A stretch of DNA of 64,000 nucleotides. Source: Ardenticatenaceae bacterium. Lineage in GTDB: Bacteria; Chloroflexota; Anaerolineae; Promineifilales; Promineifilaceae. Location: assembly GCA_011525915.1 (NCBI GenBank), contig WYBM01000050.1, forward strand, positions 1 through 64,000, given 5' to 3'. Made by a program: the position numbers and the translations under genes. Shown in pieces: positions 9,465-19,066 of this stretch (position 1 is its first letter; each line of letters opens with the position of its first letter). The notes under the pieces were generated by a model that was given only the letters and a program-made list of their open reading frames with translations, was not told where the DNA came from and made no database searches.

Positions 9465-10132
9465 CATGCGGCTTCTTGCCGCAGCTGCTGCGCAACGATG
9501 AAGGCATCTACATCGGTGGTGTCATCACCAAGGTAAAGGACGCCATCAAGTTGATATTCTTTAACAAGCTGATACAAAGCACTGCCTTTGTTCACATCGA
9601 TGGGTGGGCGCACTTCAAACACCATGCGCCCCTGGAAGAAACGTAACCCATGGGCGGCCACGATCTCCCGAATGATCGGCTCATACCTGGCGGCCACAAT
9701 GTCTGGTTTGTCTGTCTGGCGATAGTGAACCGAAAGGGTGGCACCTTTGTCTTCAACCCTCATGCCCTGCACTTTTTGGGATTCAATAGCGGCCAGAGCC
9801 GCTGCCAGGGCTGGGCGATAATGGCTCACCTCAGGCATAAGCTGAAGACGGCCGTTTTCCCATCGCTCTAACCCATGATTACCCACATAAACCACGCCCG
9901 GCACACCCACCCGATGGTACACGTCTTCTGCCTGACGGCCGGAGATGACAGCCACCAGAGGCAGGCATGCTTGCAGCTCATGTAATAGTTGGCGGCTCCG
10001 GGGCGTGACGACGGCCGCTTGCGGATTGGCCACAATAGGGCTGATAGTGCCGTCTACATCAGTCACCAGCCCCAGCCGGGGCCGCCGTATGAGATCATCA
10101 AGCAATCGTGAAGTTACAGCCTGCCAAATCAT
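9323..10132 (-). CDS. otsB: Trehalose-6-phosphate phosphatase (HAD superfamily)
   Basis: Removes phosphate from trehalose-6-phosphate, the second step after OtsA. HAD motif I is DVDGTISPI, motif II lies in VAVISGRQ, and motif IV is GDDTTDVDAF; VGNHGLERW is typical of the trehalose phosphatase cap family. The start MIWQAVTSRLLDD at 10132 is chosen; the open frame extends upstream to 10213 but would then overlap the divergent PfkB-like gene. It converges with otsA and the two reading frames overlap by 142 bp at their 3' ends. Nineteen bases separate its start from the divergent gene's start, so the two promoters must lie inside coding sequence or be shared. Confidence 0.9.
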   Translation of the reverse strand: MIWQAVTSRLLDDLIRRPRLGLVTDVDGTISPIVANPQAAVVTPRSRQLLHELQACLPLVAVISGRQAEDVYHRVGVPGVVYVGNHGLERWENGRLQLMPEVSHYRPALAAALAAIESQKVQGMRVEDKGATLSVHYRQTDKPDIVAARYEPIIREIVAAHGLRFFQGRMVFEVRPPIDVNKGSALYQLVKEYQLDGVLYLGDDTTDVDAFIVAQQLRQEAACYALGVGVLSSGTPTAVRDNADLFAAGVADVESLLAWLLSARKASFT

Positions 10133-10151
10133 AATAAAGAGAGGAACTCCC

Positions 10152-11153
10152 ATGACAAAGTCAAAAGTGATTACTGTAACGTTAAACCCGTCATTAGATA
10201 GAACAATAACCACTCATTACCTGGCACAAGGGTACCATAACCGGGTGGGCGGTTCAACGCGCCTGGATCCGGCCGGGGAAGGCGTAAACATCAGCCGGGC
10301 CTTACATCAGCTTAACTGTTTGACACATGCGGTTATCCTGGTGGGCAATGATCCGGTTGGCAAAGCCTATGAAGCATTGATCCGCGAAGAGGCCTTTGCG
10401 GCCACGCTGTTAAAGGCAGCCGGGCAAACACGAAGTGATACCATCATTTTGGATACGGGGAATGAAAATGAAACCCACCTTGTGGAGGATTGTTCACCCC
10501 TGACCCAAGAAGCACTACAACGTGTACAGTCAGCCCTACAACACCTGACCCATGCCGGTGATATTGTTGTCCTGGCCGGCACGCTGCCCCCCAAAAGCTC
10601 GGTAAATGCCTATGCTGACCTCATTAAAACAGCACATCTGGCCGGGGCAGAAACGATTGTGACTGTGGGTGTGCCAGAGCTGGACAAGGTGCTGAAAGCA
10701 AAACCAAGATTGGTGGCCCTGACACAGCTTCAGGCAGAAGTATTTTTTAATTTTCCGGTGCGCCATCTGGAGGACGTGGCCTACTGCGCCCGCCAACTGC
10801 GGGATCAGGGTATCAACAAGGTCCTGGTGGGCATGCAAGAAACGGCGACTGCCTTTCTGGCGTCTGCTGAAGGTGAATGGATGATCACCCTGCCGGAGTT
10901 TGAAAGTGGCACCAGCAGCGGTGTATGGCCGGCGCTGCTGGCCGGGTTTTTAGCGGGCAGGGTTCAACAACGGCCGTTACCCCAATCCTTAGAACTGGGG
11001 GCCGCCACTGCCGCCTATACCGCCAGCCAGGTAGGCAATAAGTTCGGCTCTCTTACAGATGTAAAAGAACACCTTCGCGATGTGGACGCCAATCCCATCG
11101 ATCCGGATAAAAACAAACCTGACCTGACGGCATCTGTAACCGCCAGTCAATGA
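10152..11153 (+). CDS. PfkB/1-phosphofructokinase-like protein with altered catalytic site
   Basis: Ribokinase-fold protein closest in layout to 1-phosphofructokinase/tagatose-6-phosphate kinase: VTLNPSLDRT at the start, AGEGVNISRAL in place of the usual GGKGxNVSR, then VLAGTLPP. The family's GAGD(A/S) motif with the catalytic Asp is replaced by SSGVWPALLAGFLAG; counting back from LLAGFL the Asp position is Pro. It is therefore probably not an active kinase of the normal type and may be regulatory or structural. AGAGGAA precedes the ATG at 10152. Length 333 aa is slightly long for the family, with a charged C-terminal extension. It is divergent from otsB. Confidence 0.78.
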   Translation: MTKSKVITVTLNPSLDRTITTHYLAQGYHNRVGGSTRLDPAGEGVNISRALHQLNCLTHAVILVGNDPVGKAYEALIREEAFAATLLKAAGQTRSDTIILDTGNENETHLVEDCSPLTQEALQRVQSALQHLTHAGDIVVLAGTLPPKSSVNAYADLIKTAHLAGAETIVTVGVPELDKVLKAKPRLVALTQLQAEVFFNFPVRHLEDVAYCARQLRDQGINKVLVGMQETATAFLASAEGEWMITLPEFESGTSSGVWPALLAGFLAGRVQQRPLPQSLELGAATAAYTASQVGNKFGSLTDVKEHLRDVDANPIDPDKNKPDLTASVTASQ

Positions 11154-11238
11154 AAACAATACGTTTTGGGCGGTGATAGTCTTGAACTCTTCGGCTGCCG
11201 TTATACCGAATGCTTCGGGGCGGTTATAATGGGTACCT

Positions 11239-12015
11239 GTGAAAACAGTAAAACGATGGCTCACATGGTTAACAGATCCTTCTTATTGGCTCCTTAAAAT
11301 TGGCGGTGTTGTTTTTCTTACGCTGCTCACGCTGGGCATAACCTACCAGGCCGTGAGTTACCTGCGGCTGCGAGATGACCCTCGTAACCAGGCATTCTGG
11401 CAATGGGCTGTGGGCGACCCGGCGCTGCGTGATGATCTTGTCACCGTTCAACGCAGCAGGTGCCCTGGGGCACCTTTTATCTTGCCCGCCGATGGTTTTG
11501 TGGGTCTGTTATATGAAGACCCGCGTGGCCCCTACTCCAGCCGCAGCCCGCATCAGGGCATAGATATCTTCAGCAATACAGAACCCGGTATAACGCCGGT
11601 TTACGCCGCCTACGATGGCTACATCACTCGCGAAGATGGCTGGCGCAGTGCGCTCATCATGCGCATACCGGAAGACCCACAAGACCCAGAAAGGCAAATC
11701 TGGCTTTATTATACCCATATGGCCGACCAGAGCGGCTATAGTTTTATTGTAGATGCTTTTCCGCCGGGGACCCAAGAATTGTTTGTGAAACAAGGCACCC
11801 TGTTGGGCTACACAGGTAATTATAACGGTAATTCCCCGCGTGGTGTGTGGGTACACCTGCACTTCTCAATTGTGAAGGATGATGGCCACGGCCGTTACAC
11901 CAATGAACTTCAATTTGAAAACACCCTTGACCCTTCGCCCTATCTGGGCATGGCTGTCAATTACCGCTGCGAACAGGTAACCATAGGATGCACGGAGGCT
12001 CCCCTTTGTCCCTAG
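11239..12015 (+). CDS. M23 (LytM-type) metallopeptidase, membrane-anchored
   Basis: Peptidoglycan-cleaving endopeptidase fold. A single N-terminal membrane segment (about residues 17-38) places the rest outside the cell. Zinc motif parts are visible: HQGIDIF (HxxxD), YTHM and VHLHFSI (HxH). The TGNYNGNSPRG loop fits M23. The start is a GTG at 11239 reading VKTVKRWLTW; no strong SD is seen. It is followed after 78 bp by a penicillin acylase family gene on the same strand. Whether the zinc site is fully functional cannot be judged without alignment. Confidence 0.82.
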   Translation: MKTVKRWLTWLTDPSYWLLKIGGVVFLTLLTLGITYQAVSYLRLRDDPRNQAFWQWAVGDPALRDDLVTVQRSRCPGAPFILPADGFVGLLYEDPRGPYSSRSPHQGIDIFSNTEPGITPVYAAYDGYITREDGWRSALIMRIPEDPQDPERQIWLYYTHMADQSGYSFIVDAFPPGTQELFVKQGTLLGYTGNYNGNSPRGVWVHLHFSIVKDDGHGRYTNELQFENTLDPSPYLGMAVNYRCEQVTIGCTEAPLCP

Positions 12016-12093
12016 GCAGGGCCGCAGAGAATGCCCGGGACCCGAGAGTATCTGAAACCCAGGAGTGTCCGGGGGTGCCCGGCAAAGCACATC

Positions 12094-14475
12094 ATGTTAC
12101 GCACACTTTTTAAACAATGGAGCCACAGACGTCAGCCGCAGTTAGACGGCCGTATCTACCTGCCGGCCCTGCACGCCCCTGTCACCATTCACCGTGACCC
12201 ATGGGGCATCCCTCACATTTACACGGCTGACCGCCACGATGCCTGGCTGGCCCAGGGGTTTGTCCATGCCCAAGATCGGTTGTGGCAGATGGAGTTAAAC
12301 CGGCGGGCGGCCAATGGCACGCTTTCCGCCGTCTTTGGCCGGCTGACCCTGGACACAGACCGCCTGGCCCGCACCCTGGGCTTTGCCCGGCTGGCCCGCC
12401 GCACATGGGCTTCCCTGGATCCGGCCACTCGCGCCGATGTGGTGGCTTATACGGCAGGGGTCAACGCCTGGCTGCACAACCGCCCACCCTTACCCATCGA
12501 GTTTACGCTGCTGCACCACCAACCACAGCCCTGGCAGCCATTAGACACGCTGGCATACGGCCGTTTGCAAATGTGGGCGCTGACCACCGGCGCTATGGGC
12601 GAACAAATACAGGCCCGCTTGGTAGAAGCGCTTGGCGCTGAAAGGGCAGCTGACCTGGGTCTGCGCTACCCGGCAGGCAACCCAACCACCGTACCGCAAG
12701 GCATTGAAACGGGGGGGGTATGGCAGGGAGGGTTATTAGGCGCCTGGGCACATCCGTTTCTGGGTAAGGGCACACAAGATGGCGCGGGCCGAGGCAGCAA
12801 CGGTTGGGTCATTGCTCCAGAACGCAGCACTACTGGCCACGCCATTCTTTGTAATGATATGCACCTGCCTGTGGGCACACCGTCGCTCTGGTATGCCATG
12901 CACCTGCACAGCGACGACGGCTTACACGTCACTGGCTTTACCCAGCCCGGCCTGCCCTACATCTTGGTGGGGCATAATGCATCCATCGCCTGGGGCGCCA
13001 CCCTTTCCTACATAGATTGTGAGGATTTGTACATCGAACGCTTTCATCCTCGACATTCAACTTACTATGAGTTTAAGGAGCATTGGCAGCAGGCGGAGAT
13101 GTATGAAGAGCTCATTCAGGTACGCCGGCGCCCACCCCACGTAGAAAAAGTCATCGTGACCCATCACGGGCCCATTATCAACGGCGTATTGGCAGACCAT
13201 TCACAGCCGCTGGCGCTCAACTCCATGGCCTTGCGCCCTGAAACCGGTATGGTCGGATTTCGGCAGCTCATGGAGGCCCATCATTGGGATGACTTTGTCA
13301 CGGCCGTGTCCCAGATTCAGTCACCCTCGTTAAACCTGCTCTACGCTGATACTCAAAATAACATCGGTTACTATGTTTGTGGGCACGCCCCTATACGGGC
13401 CAAAGGGGATGGTACCGTGCCTGTTCCCGGTTGGTCAGGCGATTACGAATGGGTGGGGCATATCCCCTTTGCCCAGATGCCCCACGCACTGAACCCCACC
13501 CAAGGCTTCATCGTCAGCGCCAATCACCGCATTACTGGGGATGCATACCCTTATGACCTGGGCCGGATGTGGCGCAACGGCTACCGTGCCCGGCGCATCG
13601 AACAGTTAATCACTGGCCAGGCACAGGTTTCCCTGGCAGATTGTCGCCGCTTTCACACCGATGTTTACCATATTCCTGGCCAGGAATTGGTGCATTTGTT
13701 ACATGAAATTTTCCCGGAAACATCAGATGGTGAGGCAAATTTTCTCAGTGAAGGTGATGCGGCCCAGGCGCTGGCATACCTGCAACACTGGGACGGCCGT
13801 TTGGACATTCACAGCATCGGCGGCGCGGTGTACGAAGTATTCATTCGCCAGTTAAGCCAGGCCATTTTAAGCCCCCACGTTTCCCCCGACCTTTTGCTCA
13901 AACTTCTGGGGTTGGGTCAAAATCCGCTTATGCACCCGGTGAATGAATTTCACGGGCAGTGGCTGGTCTCGCTGCTGCAAATATTGAGGGAGTCGTCAGA
14001 AAAATGGCATTTAGATCGTCGAGCATTGTTAGAAACGTGCCTGGCACAGACAACGGCCGAACTGCGCCACACATTGGGAACCAACCCGACCCAGTGGCAG
14101 TGGGGGCGCCTGCACCAGATTACGCTGGCCCATGCTTTAGGGGACGCCCCGGTTTTGGGGCGCATCTTTAACCAGGGTCCCTACCCTATCGCTGGCGACG
14201 AAAACACGGTAGCCCAAACAAGCATCCGCCCAGACCTGCCCTATAACAACAACGCTATCTCCATCTCCTCGCGGCTCATTGTAGACCTGGGGGATATGGG
14301 CAATACCTGGGGCGTTCACCCGCCGGGGCAGTCTGGCCAGTTGGGCAGTCCCCATTACGGCAACCTGATTCAACCCTGGCTGGAAGGGGAATATTACCAA
14401 CTCGCCTGGACAAAAACACAGGTCACGGCCGTGACCCAACACACCCTCACCCTCCATCCCCCGCTTGTACCATGA
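12094..14475 (+). CDS. Penicillin acylase family protein (Ntn hydrolase)
   Basis: Autoprocessing amidohydrolase acting on N-acyl compounds such as beta-lactams, acyl-homoserine lactones or acyl peptides. N-terminal family motifs are VTIHRDPWGIPHIYT and QGFVHAQDRLWQMELNRR. The processing site and catalytic Ser are in GRGSNGWV (about residue 233), followed by LCNDMHLP. NNNAI and HPPGQSGQLGSPHYGN near the C-terminus are typical. No clear signal peptide is present; the N-terminus (MLRTLFKQWSHRR) is basic. An in-frame ATG at 12031 would add 21 residues of unconvincing sequence. The last four bases overlap the next gene (ATGA), suggesting coupling. Substrate unknown. Confidence 0.9.
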   Translation: MLRTLFKQWSHRRQPQLDGRIYLPALHAPVTIHRDPWGIPHIYTADRHDAWLAQGFVHAQDRLWQMELNRRAANGTLSAVFGRLTLDTDRLARTLGFARLARRTWASLDPATRADVVAYTAGVNAWLHNRPPLPIEFTLLHHQPQPWQPLDTLAYGRLQMWALTTGAMGEQIQARLVEALGAERAADLGLRYPAGNPTTVPQGIETGGVWQGGLLGAWAHPFLGKGTQDGAGRGSNGWVIAPERSTTGHAILCNDMHLPVGTPSLWYAMHLHSDDGLHVTGFTQPGLPYILVGHNASIAWGATLSYIDCEDLYIERFHPRHSTYYEFKEHWQQAEMYEELIQVRRRPPHVEKVIVTHHGPIINGVLADHSQPLALNSMALRPETGMVGFRQLMEAHHWDDFVTAVSQIQSPSLNLLYADTQNNIGYYVCGHAPIRAKGDGTVPVPGWSGDYEWVGHIPFAQMPHALNPTQGFIVSANHRITGDAYPYDLGRMWRNGYRARRIEQLITGQAQVSLADCRRFHTDVYHIPGQELVHLLHEIFPETSDGEANFLSEGDAAQALAYLQHWDGRLDIHSIGGAVYEVFIRQLSQAILSPHVSPDLLLKLLGLGQNPLMHPVNEFHGQWLVSLLQILRESSEKWHLDRRALLETCLAQTTAELRHTLGTNPTQWQWGRLHQITLAHALGDAPVLGRIFNQGPYPIAGDENTVAQTSIRPDLPYNNNAISISSRLIVDLGDMGNTWGVHPPGQSGQLGSPHYGNLIQPWLEGEYYQLAWTKTQVTAVTQHTLTLHPPLVP

Positions 14476-15044
14476 AAAAACATACATTTTACCGGCTGAC
14501 ACCACTGCTGCTTCTTATCCTGTTTCTGGCTCTTATCAATCTGGCGCCCCGCTTCTGGCCGCCATCTAATACAAACCAACCAATGACGGCCGTACCCCCC
14601 CTGCCACCACCCCCACTTGCAAACACCCTGGCAACCCAAACACCTGCACCCGTCGACCCCGTTTCCTCGCCCACCCGACGGCCTGACCCTGTGCCATCAC
14701 CCACCCCTACCCTTCCTCCTGACGCCATGATAATGTTATGGGGGCCGCCGGCTGCCAGCCATTTTATGGTGGGTGACATGATCACATTTTACTGGACATG
14801 GCCGCAGCCGCTGGATGCTGCCTGGCACTTCCGCCTATACTGGCTACACGAAGGGGATGAGGGCGTATGGGGCAGTCTGAACGCCCCCAATGTGGGCCAG
14901 AATGTTTACCGGTTGGCGGCAGCCATGCCGGCCGGCACATCACCTGGCGTCTTTGCCTGGCAGGTAAGGTTGGAAACAATGACCGGAGAAATTTTAGCCA
15001 CCAGCGAAAGCCGCCCCATTACTTTCTCGGCCGCCTCGCCGTAG
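14472..15044 (+). CDS. Membrane-anchored protein with Pro/Thr linker, unknown function
   Basis: Not recognised. An N-terminal membrane anchor (LTPLLLLILFLALINLA) is followed by about 50 residues rich in Pro and Thr and then a 95-residue domain that may be an Ig-like fold (MVGDMITFYWTWPQPL, HFRLYWLHEGDEGVW, AWQVRLET). It is translationally coupled to the penicillin acylase gene by an ATGA overlap, so it may hold or assist that enzyme at the membrane. The 3' end faces the convergent kinase gene across a family C repeat. Confidence 0.7.
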   Translation: MKKHTFYRLTPLLLLILFLALINLAPRFWPPSNTNQPMTAVPPLPPPPLANTLATQTPAPVDPVSSPTRRPDPVPSPTPTLPPDAMIMLWGPPAASHFMVGDMITFYWTWPQPLDAAWHFRLYWLHEGDEGVWGSLNAPNVGQNVYRLAAAMPAGTSPGVFAWQVRLETMTGEILATSESRPITFSAASP

Positions 15045-15048
15045 ACCC

Positions 15049-15142
15049 CAAACAGTCATCAGTATTCGGTAGTCGATGTCCAGTGATCACTGTCCGGGGT
15101 TGGCGGCTGAATAGTCACCTACTGAATACGGCACAGTGATCA
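15049..15142. repeat. Family C repeat between two converging genes
   Basis: The block carries AGTCATCAGTATTC, CAGTGATCACTGTCC, CTACTGAATACGG and CAGTGATCAC. It fills the gap between the 3' ends of two converging genes. Its right end supplies the TGA stop of the kinase gene (15140-15142, inside GTGATCAC). Confidence 0.6.
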
Positions 15143-17194
15143 CGGCTCGCTGCCGGCGGATACCAGTTCCATTACGGCCACAACAGCCGGCAAGTTATGG
15201 GAGAAATCACTCTCCTGGTAATCTGGCAGCAAGACGGAAATGGCGGGGATGCCCTGCGAATCTAGCCAATTGGTGGCGTCACCATTGAGCTGTTGATTGA
15301 CCACGCGCTCAAAATCAGCAATGGGGTAACCGGCCGCAATGCCGTATGTCTGGGCCAACGGCCGTGATACCTCAGACTCCTCACCGCATCCCCCTGGCGA
15401 GGAAAGTCCCAGGCTGGCCCGCCCCTGCCAGAAGATGACCGCCTGCGCTTTTTGAACCTGTATAAACTCGGCCAGGGCCAGCACTTCTGGCTCTGAAAAC
15501 GGCGCGGTCCCACCCATGCCCGGCTGCGGTGTGCCCGCCCAAGGTGGGTCGGCCGTCCAACGGCAGTCCCAATTACGGTTCAGGTCTACGCCGTTGCTGT
15601 TTAAGCGGCCGGCCAGCTGCCCTGGTGCCGCGGCGCTGTCGGGATTAACATTAGGCAAGACAACCAGGGACACGTTTGTGGGGATCTCTTCTGGGTGTTC
15701 ACGGAAATAAGCGATCATGGCTTCACCCAACTGCACACTGCCGGGTGCAAACCCGGCGTGCAGCCCGCCAACCAATATCACCACGTTTTCGCCATCACCA
15801 AAGCGTGTGGCCTCCAATGGGATTCCCCGGCCCGACCGGCCAATGGTTATTGCCGCGGATGTGGGCAACGCTGATGAGGTTACAGGGGTTCGCGAGGGGC
15901 GGATGGTTATGGTAGGGGGCAGGACCAGTTCGGGAGAAGGTGTCACCGACGCCTTCACCGTGTCAGTGGCTGCCGGCCGAACAACAACCGCTGGCGTGGC
16001 CGGCGCTGTGTCCGGCGTTCCTGATAAACTGCGGAGGATCGCCATGCCCCCAGCAAACAAAAGCACCACCACCATAAGCAGCCCAAACCAGATCCACGGC
16101 CGTGGTCTTTTAATGGGCGGCGCTGGCGGTACGGCTGTGCCTTCTGCTGGCGGTGTCTTGTCAAACGTCAGGGCGGCCGTGCCCACAAAGGTAGGCGGCT
16201 CTGGCTCTGGGCCTGGCGGCCTGACGGTGATGGGCAAAGGCGGCATGGATTTGGGTGATACCGGCCGGGCCGATGCGGGTAAGGGTTCCACGGCCGTTTG
16301 GGTGTCCAATTCTGCCGTTTCCGCCAATGTCTCTTCTTCAGGCGCCTTTTCTTTGGCTGCCAGAGGTGGCGGTCGCAGACTGCTTAAAGTGATTGTCAAC
16401 TCTTCGGCCATCTCTGACGCCAGGCGAAAGCGGGCGTCGCGTTCTTTGGCCAGCGCTCTCTGGAATACCGTTTCACAGGCGGGTGGCAGGCTGGGGTTGG
16501 CCGCCAGCAAGCTGGGAACCGGGTCTAACACGTGGGCCATCATCTGTTTGACCGGCGTTTCCGCCGGAAACGGTTTGCGCCCGGTCAGGCTCTCAAAGAG
16601 GATAATGCCCAGGGTATAAATATCCGAACGGCCGTCTAGCTGCTTTTCGCCATGAATTTGTTCCGGGCTCATATAGGCGGGGGTGCCAACCACGCCGCTG
16701 CCCGTCAGATCAGCCGTCTCTTGGGCCAGTTTAACAATGCCAAAATCAGAAAGAAAGGCGTTGTTGTACTGGTCAAAGAGGATATTCCCTGGCTTTAAAT
16801 CTCGGTGAATAACGCCTTGCCGGTGGGCATGGTCCAGCGCCGCCCCCACGCGCTGGAAAATGGGGACAATCTCCGGCAGGTTTAACGGCCGTGATCGCAG
16901 GCGATCATCCAGCGTGCCCCCCGGCATGTAACGCATAACCAGGTAAAGCTGGTCATGATCTTCACCAAAATCATACACGGGTACAATAGCCGGGTGTTCC
17001 AACGAAGCCACCGTGCGCGCCTCACGCTCAAACCGGCCACGGAAAGCCAGGTCATCACGCAGCGACTGCTTCATTACCTTTAAGGCCACGTCCCGGCCAA
17101 AGCGGGGATCATGCGCCAAATAGACGCTGGCCATCCCCCCTTGCCCTAACTCTGATTTTATCTCGTAACGGCCGTAATGCTCCGCAGTCAACAA
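15140..17194 (-). CDS. Ser/Thr protein kinase fused to an extracellular M14-like carboxypeptidase domain
   Basis: Residues 8-265 are a Hanks-type kinase: glycine loop GQGGMASVY, VALKVMK (lysine), HRDLKPGNIL (catalytic loop), SDFGIVKL and TPAYMSPEQ. A Pro-rich juxtamembrane region follows, then one membrane helix (IWFGLLMVVVLLFAGGMAIL, near residue 365) and a Thr/Pro linker. From about residue 450 there is an M14/DUF2817-like domain: VGGLHAGFAPGS, VVLPNVNPDS, LNSNGVDLNRNWDC, APFSEPEVLALAEFI. Most bacterial kinases of this kind carry PASTA or other sensor domains, so a peptidase-like sensor is unusual. The first zinc motif reads HAGF rather than HxxE, so the domain may bind peptide or cell-wall ligands without cutting them. 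Confidence 0.85.
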   Translation of the reverse strand: MLTAEHYGRYEIKSELGQGGMASVYLAHDPRFGRDVALKVMKQSLRDDLAFRGRFEREARTVASLEHPAIVPVYDFGEDHDQLYLVMRYMPGGTLDDRLRSRPLNLPEIVPIFQRVGAALDHAHRQGVIHRDLKPGNILFDQYNNAFLSDFGIVKLAQETADLTGSGVVGTPAYMSPEQIHGEKQLDGRSDIYTLGIILFESLTGRKPFPAETPVKQMMAHVLDPVPSLLAANPSLPPACETVFQRALAKERDARFRLASEMAEELTITLSSLRPPPLAAKEKAPEEETLAETAELDTQTAVEPLPASARPVSPKSMPPLPITVRPPGPEPEPPTFVGTAALTFDKTPPAEGTAVPPAPPIKRPRPWIWFGLLMVVVLLFAGGMAILRSLSGTPDTAPATPAVVVRPAATDTVKASVTPSPELVLPPTITIRPSRTPVTSSALPTSAAITIGRSGRGIPLEATRFGDGENVVILVGGLHAGFAPGSVQLGEAMIAYFREHPEEIPTNVSLVVLPNVNPDSAAAPGQLAGRLNSNGVDLNRNWDCRWTADPPWAGTPQPGMGGTAPFSEPEVLALAEFIQVQKAQAVIFWQGRASLGLSSPGGCGEESEVSRPLAQTYGIAAGYPIADFERVVNQQLNGDATNWLDSQGIPAISVLLPDYQESDFSHNLPAVVAVMELVSAGSEP

Positions 17195-17334
17195 TCCACC
17201 TCTTCACAGATTACCAGGGTTAACCTTTAAATTCTAAGCGCATTAAGGTGAGATAGCAACCAGGAGCCCCAATCAGCCGGCTTTTGCCAACCCCTCTGCC
17301 AATTTTCTTATACCCAGACCGGCTTAACTGCGTT

Positions 17335-19020
17335 ATGCTTCTGACACCGATGATAAAGATAGACACGAACCAGAAGGGCATAAGCAAACAAGAATGGTGG
17401 GCGGCCACGGCCGTGGCGGTGGTTACGGCCGTGCTCCTGCTGCTGCCCTATTGGCTGGGCCAGGTCACTACCCCTGACGGCCGGTTTTACCTGCACCTGA
17501 TTATGAACCCGGAAGATTCCCTGACGTATTGGGCCAAAATGCGGCAAGGGCTGGCTGGCCACTGGACGTACACCATCCCTTTTACGCCGGAACCCCATCA
17601 ACCGGCGGCAGTGGGCGTATTTTACATCTGGTTAGGGCAGGCGGCACGGCTAACAGGGTTGTCTCTCACAGCCGTGTGGCACCTTTCCCGCTTTATAGCC
17701 GCTATCCTCTTGTTCTTGAGCACGTTTACGTTTACGGCCGTGTTCCTGGCTGACGGGCTCAGCCGCTGGACGGCTTACTTGCTGGCTTTGTTTGGTTCTG
17801 GCCTGGGCTGGCTGCTTTTCCTGGGGGGGCAGCCTTACTGGCTGGGCGCCCTGCCTATTGACTTTAAACAACCAGGGGCCCATCTTTTTTTTACCGCCCT
17901 TACGTTCCCACACATCATCCTGGGCACAGCCCTGATTTTGTTTAATATGGTGGCCTTAAAGAGGATTGGTGATGGCCAGAACTCGCCACGCTTCCATCTG
18001 TGGGTATGGGCTACTTTAGCGGGTATGGGCAACATTCTGCTGGGCATTGCCTACCCTTTTCTGATCTATATTGTGGCCCTGACGGCCGTCATTTACTTCC
18101 TTTACCTGGCCGCCAACATCAAAGGCATTCCCTGGCAAACCGGTTTCCAGATGGCCCTTCTCTTTCTCATTCCCGCCCCCTTGTACCTTTATTATGGGTG
18201 GGTGTGGCGCACCAACGTTGTCTTTCGCATGTGGGATGCCCAGGCCGGCACTCCCTCGCCGCCCTGGCCCCATTTCCTGGTGGGGTATGGTTTGTTACTG
18301 CTGCTGGCCGGTTTGTTTTGGTGGAAACGGCCGTTACGCCGCCCAGATATGGTCATCTTGTGGTGCTGGATCGCTGCCGTGGCCCTGCTGGTCTATGCGC
18401 CGCTTGGCCCGCAGCGCCGTTTTGTGCAGGGGGTCCACGTGGCCCTGGCCGTATTGGCGGCCGCTGGCTGGGTGCAGGTGGTACTGCCGCGGCTGCAGCG
18501 TACGGCCGGGTGGCAGCGTCTTATGCACAACCCCCGTTATAGTCTGGCTAAAATGAGCCGCTTTAGCGTTATGCTCTTCCTGTTGGTGATGGGGTTATCT
18601 AATTTGCTGCTGTTGGTCGATGTGGCCCGTGTGGCCGCACTGACACAGCCAGACCTCTTCTTCCGGCCAACAGACGAAGCCGCCGCCGCCCACTGGTTAA
18701 ACGAGCAAGGTGATCTGGCCATTGTCCTGGCAGATTACCAGACCGGCAACTTTGTGGCTGCCTATGCCGGCAACCCGGTGATGTTGGGCCATTGGGCCGA
18801 AACGGTAGATTTTTTGCATAAGGTCACGACCGTGGCACACTTCTATGATAAAACAACGCCAGACGAGTGGCGGCAGGTTTACCTGGCAGAGTTTAACGTG
18901 GCCTATGTCTGGTCTGGCCCCCGTGAGCGGGCGTTGGGCGGTTTTGAGCCCGCAGCCGCCCCTTACCTGACGGCCGTCTATGCCAATGACACCATCACCA
19001 TTTACCAGGTCACACCCTGA
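17335..19020 (+). CDS. Polytopic membrane protein, possibly a GT-C-type glycosyltransferase
   Basis: About ten to twelve hydrophobic helices. The first large loop (TTPDGRFYLHLIMNPEDSLTYW) carries acidic residues at the place where GT-C enzymes hold their catalytic Asp. The C-terminal quarter (from about residue 460) is soluble, with ADYQTGNFVAAYAGNPVMLGHWAET, a pattern seen in lipid-linked-sugar mannosyltransferase-like proteins. The family was not identified with certainty. Candidate starts are an ATG at 17335 or 17350; the frame is open from 17284 and no SD is clear. A sugar-nucleotide transferase gene lies downstream, compatible with a role in surface glycans. Confidence 0.6.
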   Translation: MLLTPMIKIDTNQKGISKQEWWAATAVAVVTAVLLLLPYWLGQVTTPDGRFYLHLIMNPEDSLTYWAKMRQGLAGHWTYTIPFTPEPHQPAAVGVFYIWLGQAARLTGLSLTAVWHLSRFIAAILLFLSTFTFTAVFLADGLSRWTAYLLALFGSGLGWLLFLGGQPYWLGALPIDFKQPGAHLFFTALTFPHIILGTALILFNMVALKRIGDGQNSPRFHLWVWATLAGMGNILLGIAYPFLIYIVALTAVIYFLYLAANIKGIPWQTGFQMALLFLIPAPLYLYYGWVWRTNVVFRMWDAQAGTPSPPWPHFLVGYGLLLLLAGLFWWKRPLRRPDMVILWCWIAAVALLVYAPLGPQRRFVQGVHVALAVLAAAGWVQVVLPRLQRTAGWQRLMHNPRYSLAKMSRFSVMLFLLVMGLSNLLLLVDVARVAALTQPDLFFRPTDEAAAAHWLNEQGDLAIVLADYQTGNFVAAYAGNPVMLGHWAETVDFLHKVTTVAHFYDKTTPDEWRQVYLAEFNVAYVWSGPRERALGGFEPAAAPYLTAVYANDTITIYQVTP

Positions 19021-19066
19021 TCAAGGAGAACGATATGCCGCTAAAACCCTGCCAGTTTGGATGACA

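Noticed and set aside
9945-10151. N-terminal extension of the PfkB-like protein
   Set aside because: It is antisense to otsB and rich in Ser/Arg. The ATG at 10152 has an SD and gives a normal N-terminus.
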